This document shows, one piece after another, positions 23,827 through 31,638 of a DNA stretch of 37,744 bases. The notes below the pieces were generated by a model, which did not search any database, was not told the DNA's origin, and saw nothing but the letters and a program-made list of their open reading frames with translations. Positions within the stretch are counted from its first letter, which is position 1; each line of letters begins with the position of its first letter. Position numbers and translations under genes: made by a program. The stretch is from JAWXBK01 sp040878185. Lineage in GTDB: Bacteria; Pseudomonadota; Alphaproteobacteria; Dongiales; Dongiaceae. The stretch lies in NCBI GenBank assembly GCA_040878185.1, contig JBBDMS010000010.1, positions 1 to 37,744 on the forward strand. Reading direction: 5' to 3'.

Positions 23827-24312
23827 ATGACGAATGAACGAACGACGCGCCGTTTTGCGTATGCGGCTGTCTTGGCGGCCATCGCGTTTGCGGCGCCCGT
23901 CGCAGCGCAGGCGCAATCCAGTGCCCCGCCGCTTTCCGTCGACGAGATCCGGTTCTGCATGTGTCAGCAGCAGCAGATCGATGCGGTGCGTCCCGAACTC
24001 GATGCGTTGCGCGCAATGGTCACTGAGCGCCAGATGTCGCTGGCGCAGCGCGAGGGCGAAATCGAAGCGTTTCGCGTGACCATTTCGCCCGACGATCTGA
24101 CGGCGCAGGAGCAGATCAAACGCATGATCTACGAAGCCAACCATATCCGCGACATGCTGCGACGCGACCTCACGCCGAACTATTACGCGATGTCGCGTAC
24201 CTTCAACGAGACGGTGGCCGGGTACAACGAGCGCTGCGCCAACCGCCGCATGATTGCCACGGACATCAACGCGGCGAAGAGCAATCTCACCTGCGTGGTG
24301 GTGCAGCCGTAA
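23827..24312 (+). CDS. Small exported protein of unknown function
   Basis: A 161-residue protein with a signal peptide (RTTRRFAYAAVLAAIAFAAPVAAQAQ, cleavage about residue 30). The mature part has FCMCQQQQ close to its start, then a long charged helix (about 45-130) that could form a coiled coil, and two more cysteines near the end (NERCANRR and NLTCVVV), so disulfides are likely in the periplasm. I do not recognise a named domain. GGAGGAG lies eight bases before the ATG; a much longer frame reaching back to 23569 overlaps the glycosyltransferase and is a shadow. It converges with the ACT gene, 16 bases between stops. Confidence 0.7.
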   Translation: MTNERTTRRFAYAAVLAAIAFAAPVAAQAQSSAPPLSVDEIRFCMCQQQQIDAVRPELDALRAMVTERQMSLAQREGEIEAFRVTISPDDLTAQEQIKRMIYEANHIRDMLRRDLTPNYYAMSRTFNETVAGYNERCANRRMIATDINAAKSNLTCVVVQP

Positions 24313-24328
24313 GAATAAGTGCGTCGGC

Positions 24329-24862
24329 TCAATCCGACGCGACTTCCTGCCAGTTGCAGGTGAGGCTGAGTTGCTGCGCCGTGTTCGCGACGGTCGCAAG
24401 GCAGGCGCTGGCTTTTGCGGCAGGTATCCAGACATCGACGCGCGTGATGTAACGCAGCCCGTCGGCGCCCGCTTCGCGCTCCGAATTCAACCGCACGATG
24501 TTCGCGCCGAACGCGACGAATGCCTCCGATATCCGGGCGATCAGACCCGGACTGTCGAGCCCGGCCATCTCGATCCTGTGCGTGATGCGGGCTGCTGGGC
24601 CATGCATCATGCCGTAGGTGAACGGTGTGACGCTGACGGCGGCGCTCGCGAGCAAAGGCAGCCCGCGCAGATCGCGTTCGACGGCGTTGAGCGTGAGCCC
24701 TTCGGGCAGTTCGCAGACCGACGTGTATTCGGCGGCCGAACCGAGCACGGCGAAGTTCGTGTCGCCGAGATTGACGCCGAGATCGTAAAGCCGCCCGGCG
24801 ATTCCGGCGATCAGTCCGGTGCGGTCCTCGCCGATGATCGAAATGAGCGCCTTGACGGTCAT
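24329..24862 (-). CDS. Double ACT-domain protein (GcvR-like)
   Basis: A 177-residue protein of two ACT domains, about 3-80 and 92-170. The first starts KALISIIGEDRTGLIAGIAGRL and the second HRIEMAGLDSPGLIARISEAF, both with the ligand-binding 'D(R/S)xGL(I/V)' turn. This is the layout of GcvR, which in E. coli restrains the glycine cleavage activator GcvA in response to glycine. No GcvA is in the window. It is the last gene of a three-gene minus-strand unit, 23 bases after the FOXRED1-like gene, and a GcvT-domain protein is encoded close by, so sensing glycine or a methylated glycine is a plausible inference. Confidence 0.8.
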   Translation of the reverse strand: MTVKALISIIGEDRTGLIAGIAGRLYDLGVNLGDTNFAVLGSAAEYTSVCELPEGLTLNAVERDLRGLPLLASAAVSVTPFTYGMMHGPAARITHRIEMAGLDSPGLIARISEAFVAFGANIVRLNSEREAGADGLRYITRVDVWIPAAKASACLATVANTAQQLSLTCNWQEVASD

Positions 24863-24885
24863 GACGTTGGTCTCCCTGAGGGGCC

Positions 24886-26070
24886 TCAGACGACGTTGAT
24901 TTCCCGCAGGGGTTCCAGCGCGAGGATGCGCGCGAAACCGAACCGCCGGAGATCGAGCGACCGATATTCGCCGTAGGTGACGAGTTCCGCAACGGCACGA
25001 CCGGTGGCCGGCGATTGCTGCAGCCCGTGGCCGCTGAAGCCGGTCGCGAACAACAGGTTATCGACCGCCGGGTGCGCACCCAAAATTGCGTTCTGGTCCA
25101 GCAGGTTATAGTCGTAATGACCGGCCCATGCGCGCTCCAGCCGGATCGCCTCGAAGGCGGGAACCCGTTCGGCCAGTGTCGGCCAGATCGTGTCCTCATA
25201 GAGGGAATAGTCGATCTCGAAATCGACGCAGTCGGGATCCTGGTCGGCCGGCGGCGATACGCCGCAAAGATAGGTCGCGCCCTCGGGCCGGAAATAGACA
25301 CCGCTCGGATCGATGGTCAGCGGCACGCGCTCGAGCGGTTCGCGGCAGGCAAAAACGAACACGAGACGCTTGCGCGGACGCACCGGCAGATCGATGCCGG
25401 CCATCGCCGCGATCTCGGCGGCATGCCAGCCGGCGGCGCTGACGACATGGTCGCAGGCGAGCACATCGCCATTGCCAAGTCGCAGCGCTTCGACATGGCT
25501 GCCGGCGAGATCGAGACCGATCGCGCTCTCCTTGATCCAGTCGACGCCGAGCGCGATCGCCTTCTGCCGGAAGGCCTGCATCAGGCTGTAGGGATCGGTC
25601 CAACCTTCGCCCGACAGTCCAAACGAGCCGCCGGCCAACCCCTCGACATTGAGCCAGGGAAAACGCCGGCCGAGTGCCGCAGGATCGAGCAGCGCGACAT
25701 CGGCGCCGAACGTGATCTGTGTTTCGTGATTGGCATGCAGGATCGGCATGCCCGCAGCGGATGCGAGAAACAGATATCCGTTCTCGACAAAGGGCAGATG
25801 CAACGGCGCGCCGTCGACCGAGAGGTATCGGTCGGCATCGCGCACGAACGCGCCGCCGAACTGCGACATGAGAATATTCTCGGGCGTCGAAAATTGCTGG
25901 CGGATTCCGCCGACCGAGCGTGCGGTCGCTGCCGTCTCGTAGCCGGGATCCTTTTCGATGACGGCGACACGACCTTTGAAATCGTCGTTGCTCGCAAGAA
26001 AATACGCAACGGCGCTGCCGATCACGCCGCCGCCGACGATCGCGACATCGTATCGCTTCGGCGGACTCAT
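24886..26070 (-). CDS. FAD-dependent amine oxidoreductase (DAO family, FOXRED1/sarcosine oxidase-like)
   Basis: A 394-residue DAO-family flavoprotein. The FAD site is YDVAIVGGGVIGSAVAYFLA (residues 7-26), followed by TAATARSVGGIRQQFSTPENI, the segment that in FOXRED1-like and sarcosine or dimethylglycine dehydrogenases surrounds the flavin. The end has ATGFSGHGLQQSPATGRAVAELV, the usual closing FAD contact. The substrate is probably a secondary or tertiary amine. Its ATG overlaps the stop of the lactonase gene by four bases (ATGA), so the two are translationally coupled. A GcvT-domain fusion lies just beyond the divergent promoter region and could accept the one-carbon unit released here. Confidence 0.85.
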   Translation of the reverse strand: MSPPKRYDVAIVGGGVIGSAVAYFLASNDDFKGRVAVIEKDPGYETAATARSVGGIRQQFSTPENILMSQFGGAFVRDADRYLSVDGAPLHLPFVENGYLFLASAAGMPILHANHETQITFGADVALLDPAALGRRFPWLNVEGLAGGSFGLSGEGWTDPYSLMQAFRQKAIALGVDWIKESAIGLDLAGSHVEALRLGNGDVLACDHVVSAAGWHAAEIAAMAGIDLPVRPRKRLVFVFACREPLERVPLTIDPSGVYFRPEGATYLCGVSPPADQDPDCVDFEIDYSLYEDTIWPTLAERVPAFEAIRLERAWAGHYDYNLLDQNAILGAHPAVDNLLFATGFSGHGLQQSPATGRAVAELVTYGEYRSLDLRRFGFARILALEPLREINVV

Positions 26071-26945
26071 CCGGCGAAGCGCGGCTCGATCAATCCGCTG
26101 GTGTCGGTGTCGATGGCGAACAGGCCGCCGGAGAGCGGCGCCGCGGCGAGGGCGGCGGCATCGAGATCGCGCCGCGCCGAAGTGACGAACAATGTGCGCA
26201 TGTCGGCGCCGCCGAAAGCAGGTGAGGTCGGCTGCGGTACCGGCACGCGAATCTCGCGCTCGATTTTTCCATCGGGCGTATAGCGCCGCACGCGCCAGCC
26301 GCCCCAGAGCGCGACCCAGAGGCAGCCTTCGGCATCGACGGTCATGCCGTCCGGCTCGCCATCAGCCGGCGCGACGGTGGCGAACGCCTGGCGCTTGCCG
26401 ATGCGGTTGGCCCGGGTGTCGATCTCGTAGCGATAGATCTGTCGCGTGTTGCTGTCGGCGAAATAGCCGATGCCGCCATCGGGGCTGAACGCGGGGCCGT
26501 TGGCGCAGATGATACCCTCGTCGATCAGGGCGGAAGATCGATTGGCCTCGATGCGGAAGAGGGCGCCGACGGAATCGCGCTCGCCGTTATGTTTGGTGCC
26601 GGTCCAGAGCGCGCCCATCCGGTCGCATTTGGCGTCGTTGAAGACGGTATCGGGTCGGTTCGGCGTCAGACTGCCGAAGCGTTCAACACGGCCCGTCGCG
26701 GTGTCGAGGGTATGCAGCCCGCGATGGTCGACGAGCACGAAACCCCCGCATGCCCGGGGCACCATGCCGCCGATATAGCCATCGAGCGCGGCCATGACCG
26801 GTTCGTTGCGCCCGCTTTCGGGGTCGAGGCGCCATATGGCGGGGGCGGTCAGGTCAAGCCAGTAGAGCCTGCGCTCCGCCGGCGACCAGATCGGTCCTTC
26901 GCCCAGCATGGCTTTCGCATCGCAGGCCAGATGGACGTTTCCCAA
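26067..26945 (-). CDS. SMP-30/gluconolactonase-like hydrolase
   Basis: A 292-residue six-bladed beta-propeller of the SMP-30/LRE family, which hydrolyses sugar or other lactones using a divalent metal. Metal ligands are visible: Glu in LGEGPIWSP near residue 16, Asn in FNDAKCDRMGALW, Asn in CANGPAFSPD and Asp in EPDGMTVDAEGCLWVA. The start is TTG at 26945, supported by AAAAAGGGA seven bases upstream and by homology beginning there; no ATG fits. It is first of the three-gene unit with the FOXRED1-like and ACT genes. Its lactone substrate is unknown, and why a lactonase goes with an amine oxidase is unclear. Confidence 0.85.
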   Translation of the reverse strand: MGNVHLACDAKAMLGEGPIWSPAERRLYWLDLTAPAIWRLDPESGRNEPVMAALDGYIGGMVPRACGGFVLVDHRGLHTLDTATGRVERFGSLTPNRPDTVFNDAKCDRMGALWTGTKHNGERDSVGALFRIEANRSSALIDEGIICANGPAFSPDGGIGYFADSNTRQIYRYEIDTRANRIGKRQAFATVAPADGEPDGMTVDAEGCLWVALWGGWRVRRYTPDGKIEREIRVPVPQPTSPAFGGADMRTLFVTSARRDLDAAALAAAPLSGGLFAIDTDTSGLIEPRFAG

Positions 26946-26963
26946 GGTCGTTTCCCTTTTTGC

Positions 26964-26986
26964 GAGGCCCCTTCGCAGCGGGCCTC
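26964..26986. promoter_or_regulatory. Inverted repeat in the divergent intergenic region
   Basis: GAGGCCC (26964-26970) and GGGCCTC (26980-26986) are a perfect 7-bp palindrome with a 9-base spacer, centred between the lactonase start and the GreA/GreB-type gene. A -10-like TATATT follows at 26995-27000, about 40 bases before the ATG at 27040, without a good -35. The position suits an operator or an early hairpin. Confidence 0.35.
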
Positions 26987-27039
26987 AGAGTACCTATATT
27001 TAACGCCTTGTTGCACAACGATTTTGCAGGAAAACGGAC

Positions 27040-27549
27040 ATGAGTCGGGCTTTCGTGAAGGAAGGGGCCGAGAACGCCGGGTCTGAAGAGCTGCCGGAAC
27101 GGCCGCAAAGCCCGTATCCGAACCATGTCACCCCGCGCGGCCAGTCGATGCTGCGCGAGCGGGTGGAGGCGCTGCAGGCCGAGCGACATCGTCTGCTCGA
27201 GGCGCAGGACGGCGACCTCATGGATACGGAAGAGCTCAAGATCGTCGAGCGCGACCTGCGCTATGTGCAGGAACGGCTCGACCGGTCGATCCTGATCGAT
27301 CCGGCGAGCCAGCCCCATGACCAGGTTGCCTTCGGGGCTCGCGTGACCACGCTCGATGAGGACGACGAGCGCCGCAAATTCACGATCGTCGGCGAGGACG
27401 AGGCCGATCCTGAAGCCGGGCTCATCAGCTGGGTCTCGCCGCTGGCGCGCGCGCTGACGGGAGCCAAGGCGGGCGATGTCGTGGTCTGGCAGCGGCCGGC
27501 GGGCGACCGCGAGCTGGAAATCGAGGCGATCGAGTATCCGGCGGCCTGA
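27040..27549 (+). CDS. GreA/GreB family transcription factor
   Basis: A 169-residue protein with the Gre layout: a helical, coiled-coil part (about 35-92, HVTPRGQSMLRERVEALQAE to VQERLDRS) and a C-terminal FKBP-like part (about 95-165) with VAFGARVTTLDED, FTIVGEDEADPEAGLISWVSPLARAL and GAKAGDVVVW. The N-terminal 30 residues and the PYPNHVTPRG segment resemble GreB-like proteins that differ from housekeeping GreA. Gre factors enter the RNA polymerase secondary channel and stimulate cleavage of backtracked transcripts; the acidic coiled-coil tip is DTEELK here. The start has AGGAAAA seven bases upstream. It is followed by the GcvT fusion after 121 bases. Confidence 0.85.
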   Translation: MSRAFVKEGAENAGSEELPERPQSPYPNHVTPRGQSMLRERVEALQAERHRLLEAQDGDLMDTEELKIVERDLRYVQERLDRSILIDPASQPHDQVAFGARVTTLDEDDERRKFTIVGEDEADPEAGLISWVSPLARALTGAKAGDVVVWQRPAGDRELEIEAIEYPAA

Positions 27550-27670
27550 TCGGGATCCCGCAACAACACCCGGTTTTCGGACCAATCCAGCACCTTTGGC
27601 AGCCGCGGCGCGGTTGGTGCCCCTTCGCGAATGCTGATAGCTTTGGCCGAAGGATAGCCGGAGGGCATTC

Positions 27671-30025
27671 TTGAACATCCAGTCGACAGCATCCGACCGT
27701 CCGACGCCGCGCTTTCTCGAGCCGGGCTTGCCGGTCTTCGAGCCGGGAACCGAGCGCTATTTCGTGCGCGGCGGCGGTGCAGTCGTGCTGCGTTTGCTGC
27801 CGGACGACGAACTCACGATCGTCGACCTGGAAGGCAAGCAGCGTTGCGAGCTGGCGCTGTTCTCGCCGGACGGCAAGCCCGATCCGGCGGCACTCGGCCT
27901 CAGCGCATCGGCCCCGTCGGGCGGCATCGCGCGGCTGCTCGTCGGCAGCGAGGAAACGCAGGATGTCGCGCGCGTGTTGCGCGATCACGGCGTACCGGCG
28001 GGAATCGATCGTGTGGCCGTGCCACTGCCGGGCGACACGGCAGCGGGCGAGCGCGTCATCTATCGATCGGAGCGCGAGGCGATCTGCATCGTCCATGCGG
28101 CCGGCGGGCCGATGGACTTAGAGAAGCAGGATCCACCAACCGACCTGCTGGCGATTGTGCGCCGCGCGCGGATCGAGAACCGGATCGAGCGACCGTTGCC
28201 GCCGCCGCTCGGCGACGTCATTGCCGAATACCGCATCGACCGCGGCACGGCCCAGTCCTACACGGTCAAAGAGGGCCAGTATCTCCAGATCATCGACGTC
28301 GACGGACGGCAATGTTCGGATTTCCTCGCCTTCAATGCGCGCCGGATGCAGGACGGCACCGAGCGCGGCCTCGATCTGTCGGCGACACGCACCTTCATGG
28401 GCACGCTCTATCCGCTGCCGGGCCTCGCCTCGAAATATTTCGATCGCGATCTGCAGCCGCTCTGCGATGTGATCCGCGATACCTGCGGCCGGCATGACAG
28501 TTTCGGTCTCGCCTGCACCGCACGCTTCTACGAAGATGCCGGCTATCCGGGCCATCCGAGCTGTTCGGAAAATTTCAACGATGCGCTGGCGCCGTACGGA
28601 CTCGACAGGCGGCCCGGCTGGCAGGCGATCAACCTCTTCTACAATACCGGCGTCAACGCACAGAACGCGATCTTCCTCAACGATCCCTGGTCGCGGCCGG
28701 GTGATTATGTGCTGATGCGCGCGATGACCGATCTGGTCTGCGGCTCGTCGTCCTGTCCCGACGATATCGATGCGACCAATGCGTGGAATCCGACCGATAT
28801 TCATGTTCGTATCTATGGCGAGAAGGAAAGTTTCTCGCGGGGAGTGGCTTTCCGGATGAGTGCCGATGCCGAACCGAGACTGACCCGCGAGACCGGGTTT
28901 CATCCGCGCACCTCGGCGCTGACGAGAAACTTTACCGAGTATCGCGGCTTCTGGCTGCCGCAGCGCTTCAACAACGAGGGGCCGACCGCGGAATACTGGG
29001 CCTGCCGGGAAGCCGCCGCCGTCTACGATATTTCTGCGCTGCGCAAGTTTGAAGTGCTGGGCCAGGATGCCGAGGAGCTGTTGCAGCTCGCCTGCACCCG
29101 CAACATCCGCAAGCTTGCCGATGGCGAGGTCGTCTATACGGCGATGTGCTACGAGCATGGCGGCATGCTCGACGATGCGACCGTGTTCCGGCTTGGGCCG
29201 GATCGCTATCGCCTCATCGGTGGGGACGAGTATGACGGCAGGTTTCTGCGCGAGCTCGCCGAGCAGCGCGACCTGCGGCAGGTCTGGGTCAAATCGTCGA
29301 CCGATCAGTTGCACAATATCTCGGTGCAGGGTCCGAAGAGTCGCGAGATTCTGAAGGACATCGTCTGGACAGCACCGGCGCGGCCACGGGTCGACGAAAT
29401 CGAGTGGTTCCGGTTCACCGTCGGACGAATCGGCGGGTATAACGGCACTCCCATTGTCGTTTCGCGCACCGGGTATACCGGCGAGCTGGGCTATGAAATC
29501 TTCTGTCACCCGAAGGATGCGCCGGTCGTCTGGGATGCCGTCTGGGATGCCGGCAAGCCGCACGGCATGAAGCCGTTAGGGCTCGAGGCGCTTGACATCC
29601 TGCGTATCGAGGCGGGGCTGATCTTCTTCAATTACGAATTCAACGACCAGATCGACCCGTTTGAAGCCGGGATCGGTTTCACCGTCGCCCTCAAGGGCAA
29701 CACCGAGTGCATTGCCCATGCGGCGCTGTCGCGGCGCAAGGAGCACCCGCAGCGTGTGCTGGTCGGGCTCGAGCTGGCGGGGCAGGAGCCGGCCGGACAT
29801 GGCGATTGCGTGCATGTCGGCCGCGCGCAGGTTGGCGTGGTGACGAGCGGTGTGCGCTCGCCATATGTCGGCAAGCCGGTGGCCTTGTGCCGCATGGACG
29901 TCGCCTATGCGGCGATCGGCACCGAGGTCGAGATCGGCAAGATCGACGGCCATCAGAAGCGCATCCCCGCGAAGGTCGTCCGCTATCCGTTCTACGATCC
30001 AGACAAGAAGCGGCCGCGGTCTTAG
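27671..30025 (+). CDS. DUF1989-GcvT fusion protein (aminomethyltransferase family)
   Basis: A 784-residue multidomain protein. Residues about 190-400 are a DUF1989 (urea-carboxylase-associated) domain: RGTAQSYTVKEGQYLQIIDV, DTCGRHDSFGLAC, HPSCSENF, LAPYGLDRRPG, SRPGDYV and SSSCPDDI. Residues about 25-170 look like a degenerate second copy: 48-64 (LTIVDLEGKQRCELALF) lines up with 205-221 (LQIIDVDGRQCSDFLAF). Residues about 415-784 are a GcvT/folate-binding aminomethyltransferase: YDISALRKFEVLG, GGMLDDATVFRLG (Asp501/502) and SRTGYTGELGYEIF, then the C-terminal barrel. GcvT-type domains pass one-carbon groups to tetrahydrofolate. The start is TTG at 27671 with GGAGGG seven bases upstream. Substrate unknown; a demethylase or aminomethyl role is inference. 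Confidence 0.8.
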   Translation: MNIQSTASDRPTPRFLEPGLPVFEPGTERYFVRGGGAVVLRLLPDDELTIVDLEGKQRCELALFSPDGKPDPAALGLSASAPSGGIARLLVGSEETQDVARVLRDHGVPAGIDRVAVPLPGDTAAGERVIYRSEREAICIVHAAGGPMDLEKQDPPTDLLAIVRRARIENRIERPLPPPLGDVIAEYRIDRGTAQSYTVKEGQYLQIIDVDGRQCSDFLAFNARRMQDGTERGLDLSATRTFMGTLYPLPGLASKYFDRDLQPLCDVIRDTCGRHDSFGLACTARFYEDAGYPGHPSCSENFNDALAPYGLDRRPGWQAINLFYNTGVNAQNAIFLNDPWSRPGDYVLMRAMTDLVCGSSSCPDDIDATNAWNPTDIHVRIYGEKESFSRGVAFRMSADAEPRLTRETGFHPRTSALTRNFTEYRGFWLPQRFNNEGPTAEYWACREAAAVYDISALRKFEVLGQDAEELLQLACTRNIRKLADGEVVYTAMCYEHGGMLDDATVFRLGPDRYRLIGGDEYDGRFLRELAEQRDLRQVWVKSSTDQLHNISVQGPKSREILKDIVWTAPARPRVDEIEWFRFTVGRIGGYNGTPIVVSRTGYTGELGYEIFCHPKDAPVVWDAVWDAGKPHGMKPLGLEALDILRIEAGLIFFNYEFNDQIDPFEAGIGFTVALKGNTECIAHAALSRRKEHPQRVLVGLELAGQEPAGHGDCVHVGRAQVGVVTSGVRSPYVGKPVALCRMDVAYAAIGTEVEIGKIDGHQKRIPAKVVRYPFYDPDKKRPRS

Positions 30026-30052
30026 CGGCTCCCCGCAAGGCTGGATAGGCGA

Positions 30053-30838
30053 ATGGTTTCAGGTCGCAACCTCCGGGCGTTCGGCGCCGGCGGTATTGTC
30101 GGCGCACTGGGTGGCCTTATCGGCCTGGGTGGCGCCGAGTTCCGCTTGCCACTTCTCATTGGCCCCTTTGGTTTCGCCGCGTTGGAAGCGGTGATTCTAA
30201 ACAAAGCAATGAGCCTCGTGGTTGTCCTTTTCTCGCTCTTTTTTCGAACTGGAACTGTCCCTCTCGACAGTGTCGCGAGTCACTGGGCGATCATTGTCAA
30301 CCTCTTGGCTGGAAGCCTGCTGGGAGCTTGGTTCGGCGCCAGTTGGGCAACTCGTCTTCGGTCCGAACTACTCTACAAGGTGATAGCGGTTCTGCTTGTT
30401 GTCATAGCGGCGGTTCTGTTGATCGGCCACGGGGCTCGATCGGATGGAGCGATACTGGATGGGTTCGCCCAAATGTTTGCTGGGATCGTGGCAGGTTTTG
30501 CGATTGGCGTCGTCGCATCCCTGCTTGGCGTTGCCGGGGGAGAATTGCTGATACCGACGCTTATCCTGCTCTTCGGCGTGGAAATCAAGCTTGCGGGCAG
30601 CCTGTCACTGGCCGTGAGTCTGCCGACCATGATTGTCGGGTTTACTCGGTACAGCCGGGATCAAAGCTTCGCTGTATTGACCCGCAATCGTACATTCATG
30701 TTCGTGATGGCCGCAGGGTCGATCGTCGGCGCGTTTGTCGGCGGGCTTTTGCTCGGCGTCGTTCCCGAGGTTGTACTATTGCCAGTGCTTGCTGCGATCC
30801 TTGTTGTGTCGGCCATAAAGGTTTGGCGCCACAAATAG
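30053..30838 (+). CDS. TauE/SafE family permease
   Basis: A 261-residue membrane protein with about eight hydrophobic segments. The two halves carry the family repeat: GGIVGALGGLIGLGGAEFRLPLLI at the N-terminus and IGVVASLLGVAGGELLIPTLILLFG in the middle. Members move sulfite, sulfoacetate, taurine-derived or other organic anions. It starts 27 bases after the fusion gene. Its base composition is visibly less GC-rich and its codon choice less biased (for example AAACAAAGCAATG and TCTTTTTTTC-like runs) than its neighbours, suggesting later acquisition. Its closest functional partner may be the upstream fusion gene, but no sulfur gene is nearby. Confidence 0.8.
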   Translation: MVSGRNLRAFGAGGIVGALGGLIGLGGAEFRLPLLIGPFGFAALEAVILNKAMSLVVVLFSLFFRTGTVPLDSVASHWAIIVNLLAGSLLGAWFGASWATRLRSELLYKVIAVLLVVIAAVLLIGHGARSDGAILDGFAQMFAGIVAGFAIGVVASLLGVAGGELLIPTLILLFGVEIKLAGSLSLAVSLPTMIVGFTRYSRDQSFAVLTRNRTFMFVMAAGSIVGAFVGGLLLGVVPEVVLLPVLAAILVVSAIKVWRHK

Positions 30839-30859
30839 TGTTCGCCCTTGCTTCGTTCA

Positions 30860-31510
30860 CTACCTCTTTGGAGAATTCGCGAGGTTCTCTGCGACCTGTT
30901 CGCCGGTCACTCGCGCGAGCGGGTCGGTTTCGTTGCGCAAGCCGGTTACGACGCCGCTGCGGTCGGCTTCGTTGCGGTTCTGGCTGAGCTTGGCCTTCGC
31001 CTCGATCCGCTCGATTGTCACCTCGAATCCGACAATGCCCTTGAGCTGGCGCGCGATGTAATCCTCGGGCGCATCGGTGATTGCCCAGGGTGCCGCCCGG
31101 CCGCCTTCATGTCGCGCCGTGAGATCGGTCAGGAACGCGCGCAGCCAATCCGGGTTGTCGTGGATCGCAAGGCGTCCGTAGACATGCAGCGTCGTGTAGT
31201 TCCAGGTCGGGACCACGCGGCCGGTCGCCGCCTTCTCGGCATACCAGCTCGGCGAGATATAGGCCTGCGCGCCCTGGAAGATGGCGAGCGCCGGCCGGTC
31301 GAGGCGGCTGTCGCGCCATTGCGGGTTGGCGCGCGCGAGATGCCCGCGCAACAGGCCGAGCGGTTCCGGCGACGGACCATAGAGCAGCGGCACCGGGTTC
31401 GCGGTGATACCGGACGGTGTTTCGGTGACGAGCTGTGCCAGCGGATGGGCGTCCATGAAGGCGCGTTGCCCGTCGCGATCGTCGATCCGGAAATGCGGGG
31501 GATTGTACAT
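30860..31510 (-). CDS. PaiB-type FMN-binding protein
   Basis: A 216-residue split-barrel flavin-binding protein. It opens with MYNPPHFRIDD and has the family blocks HPLAQLVTE, NPVPLLYG, GHLARANPQW, YISPSWY, VPTWNYTTLHVYGRL and GFEVTIERIEAKAKLSQNRNEADRSGV. In Bacillus, PaiB goes with the polyamine acetyltransferase PaiA and affects sporulation and degradative enzymes; many proteobacterial homologues are stand-alone. The ATG at 31510 is used since homology begins there; a longer frame to 31627 has no family match. It is convergent with the TauE gene with 21 bases between. DNA binding is not evident in the sequence. Confidence 0.85.
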   Translation of the reverse strand: MYNPPHFRIDDRDGQRAFMDAHPLAQLVTETPSGITANPVPLLYGPSPEPLGLLRGHLARANPQWRDSRLDRPALAIFQGAQAYISPSWYAEKAATGRVVPTWNYTTLHVYGRLAIHDNPDWLRAFLTDLTARHEGGRAAPWAITDAPEDYIARQLKGIVGFEVTIERIEAKAKLSQNRNEADRSGVVTGLRNETDPLARVTGEQVAENLANSPKR

Positions 31511-31581
31511 GGCAGGGTCCGTTCGCTTTGTCGTGGCGATCCTATCATGCGGTCGGCGATCCGCATCGCGGGGGAAATGGA

Positions 31582-31610
31582 AGGGGCCGGCCCCGATGGA
31601 GCCGGCCCTT
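31582..31610 (-). terminator. Probable terminator after the acyl-CoA dehydrogenase gene
   Basis: An 8-bp perfect stem GGGCCGGC/GCCGGCCC (31584-31591 with 31601-31608) is extended by one G-U and one A-T pair. On the minus strand it is followed by TTCCATTTCC, a modest T-rich run. It lies 29 bases after the stop of the gene. Confidence 0.5.
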
Positions 31611-31638
31611 GTCGCTTGGCTCCGCACGAGTAACGGGT

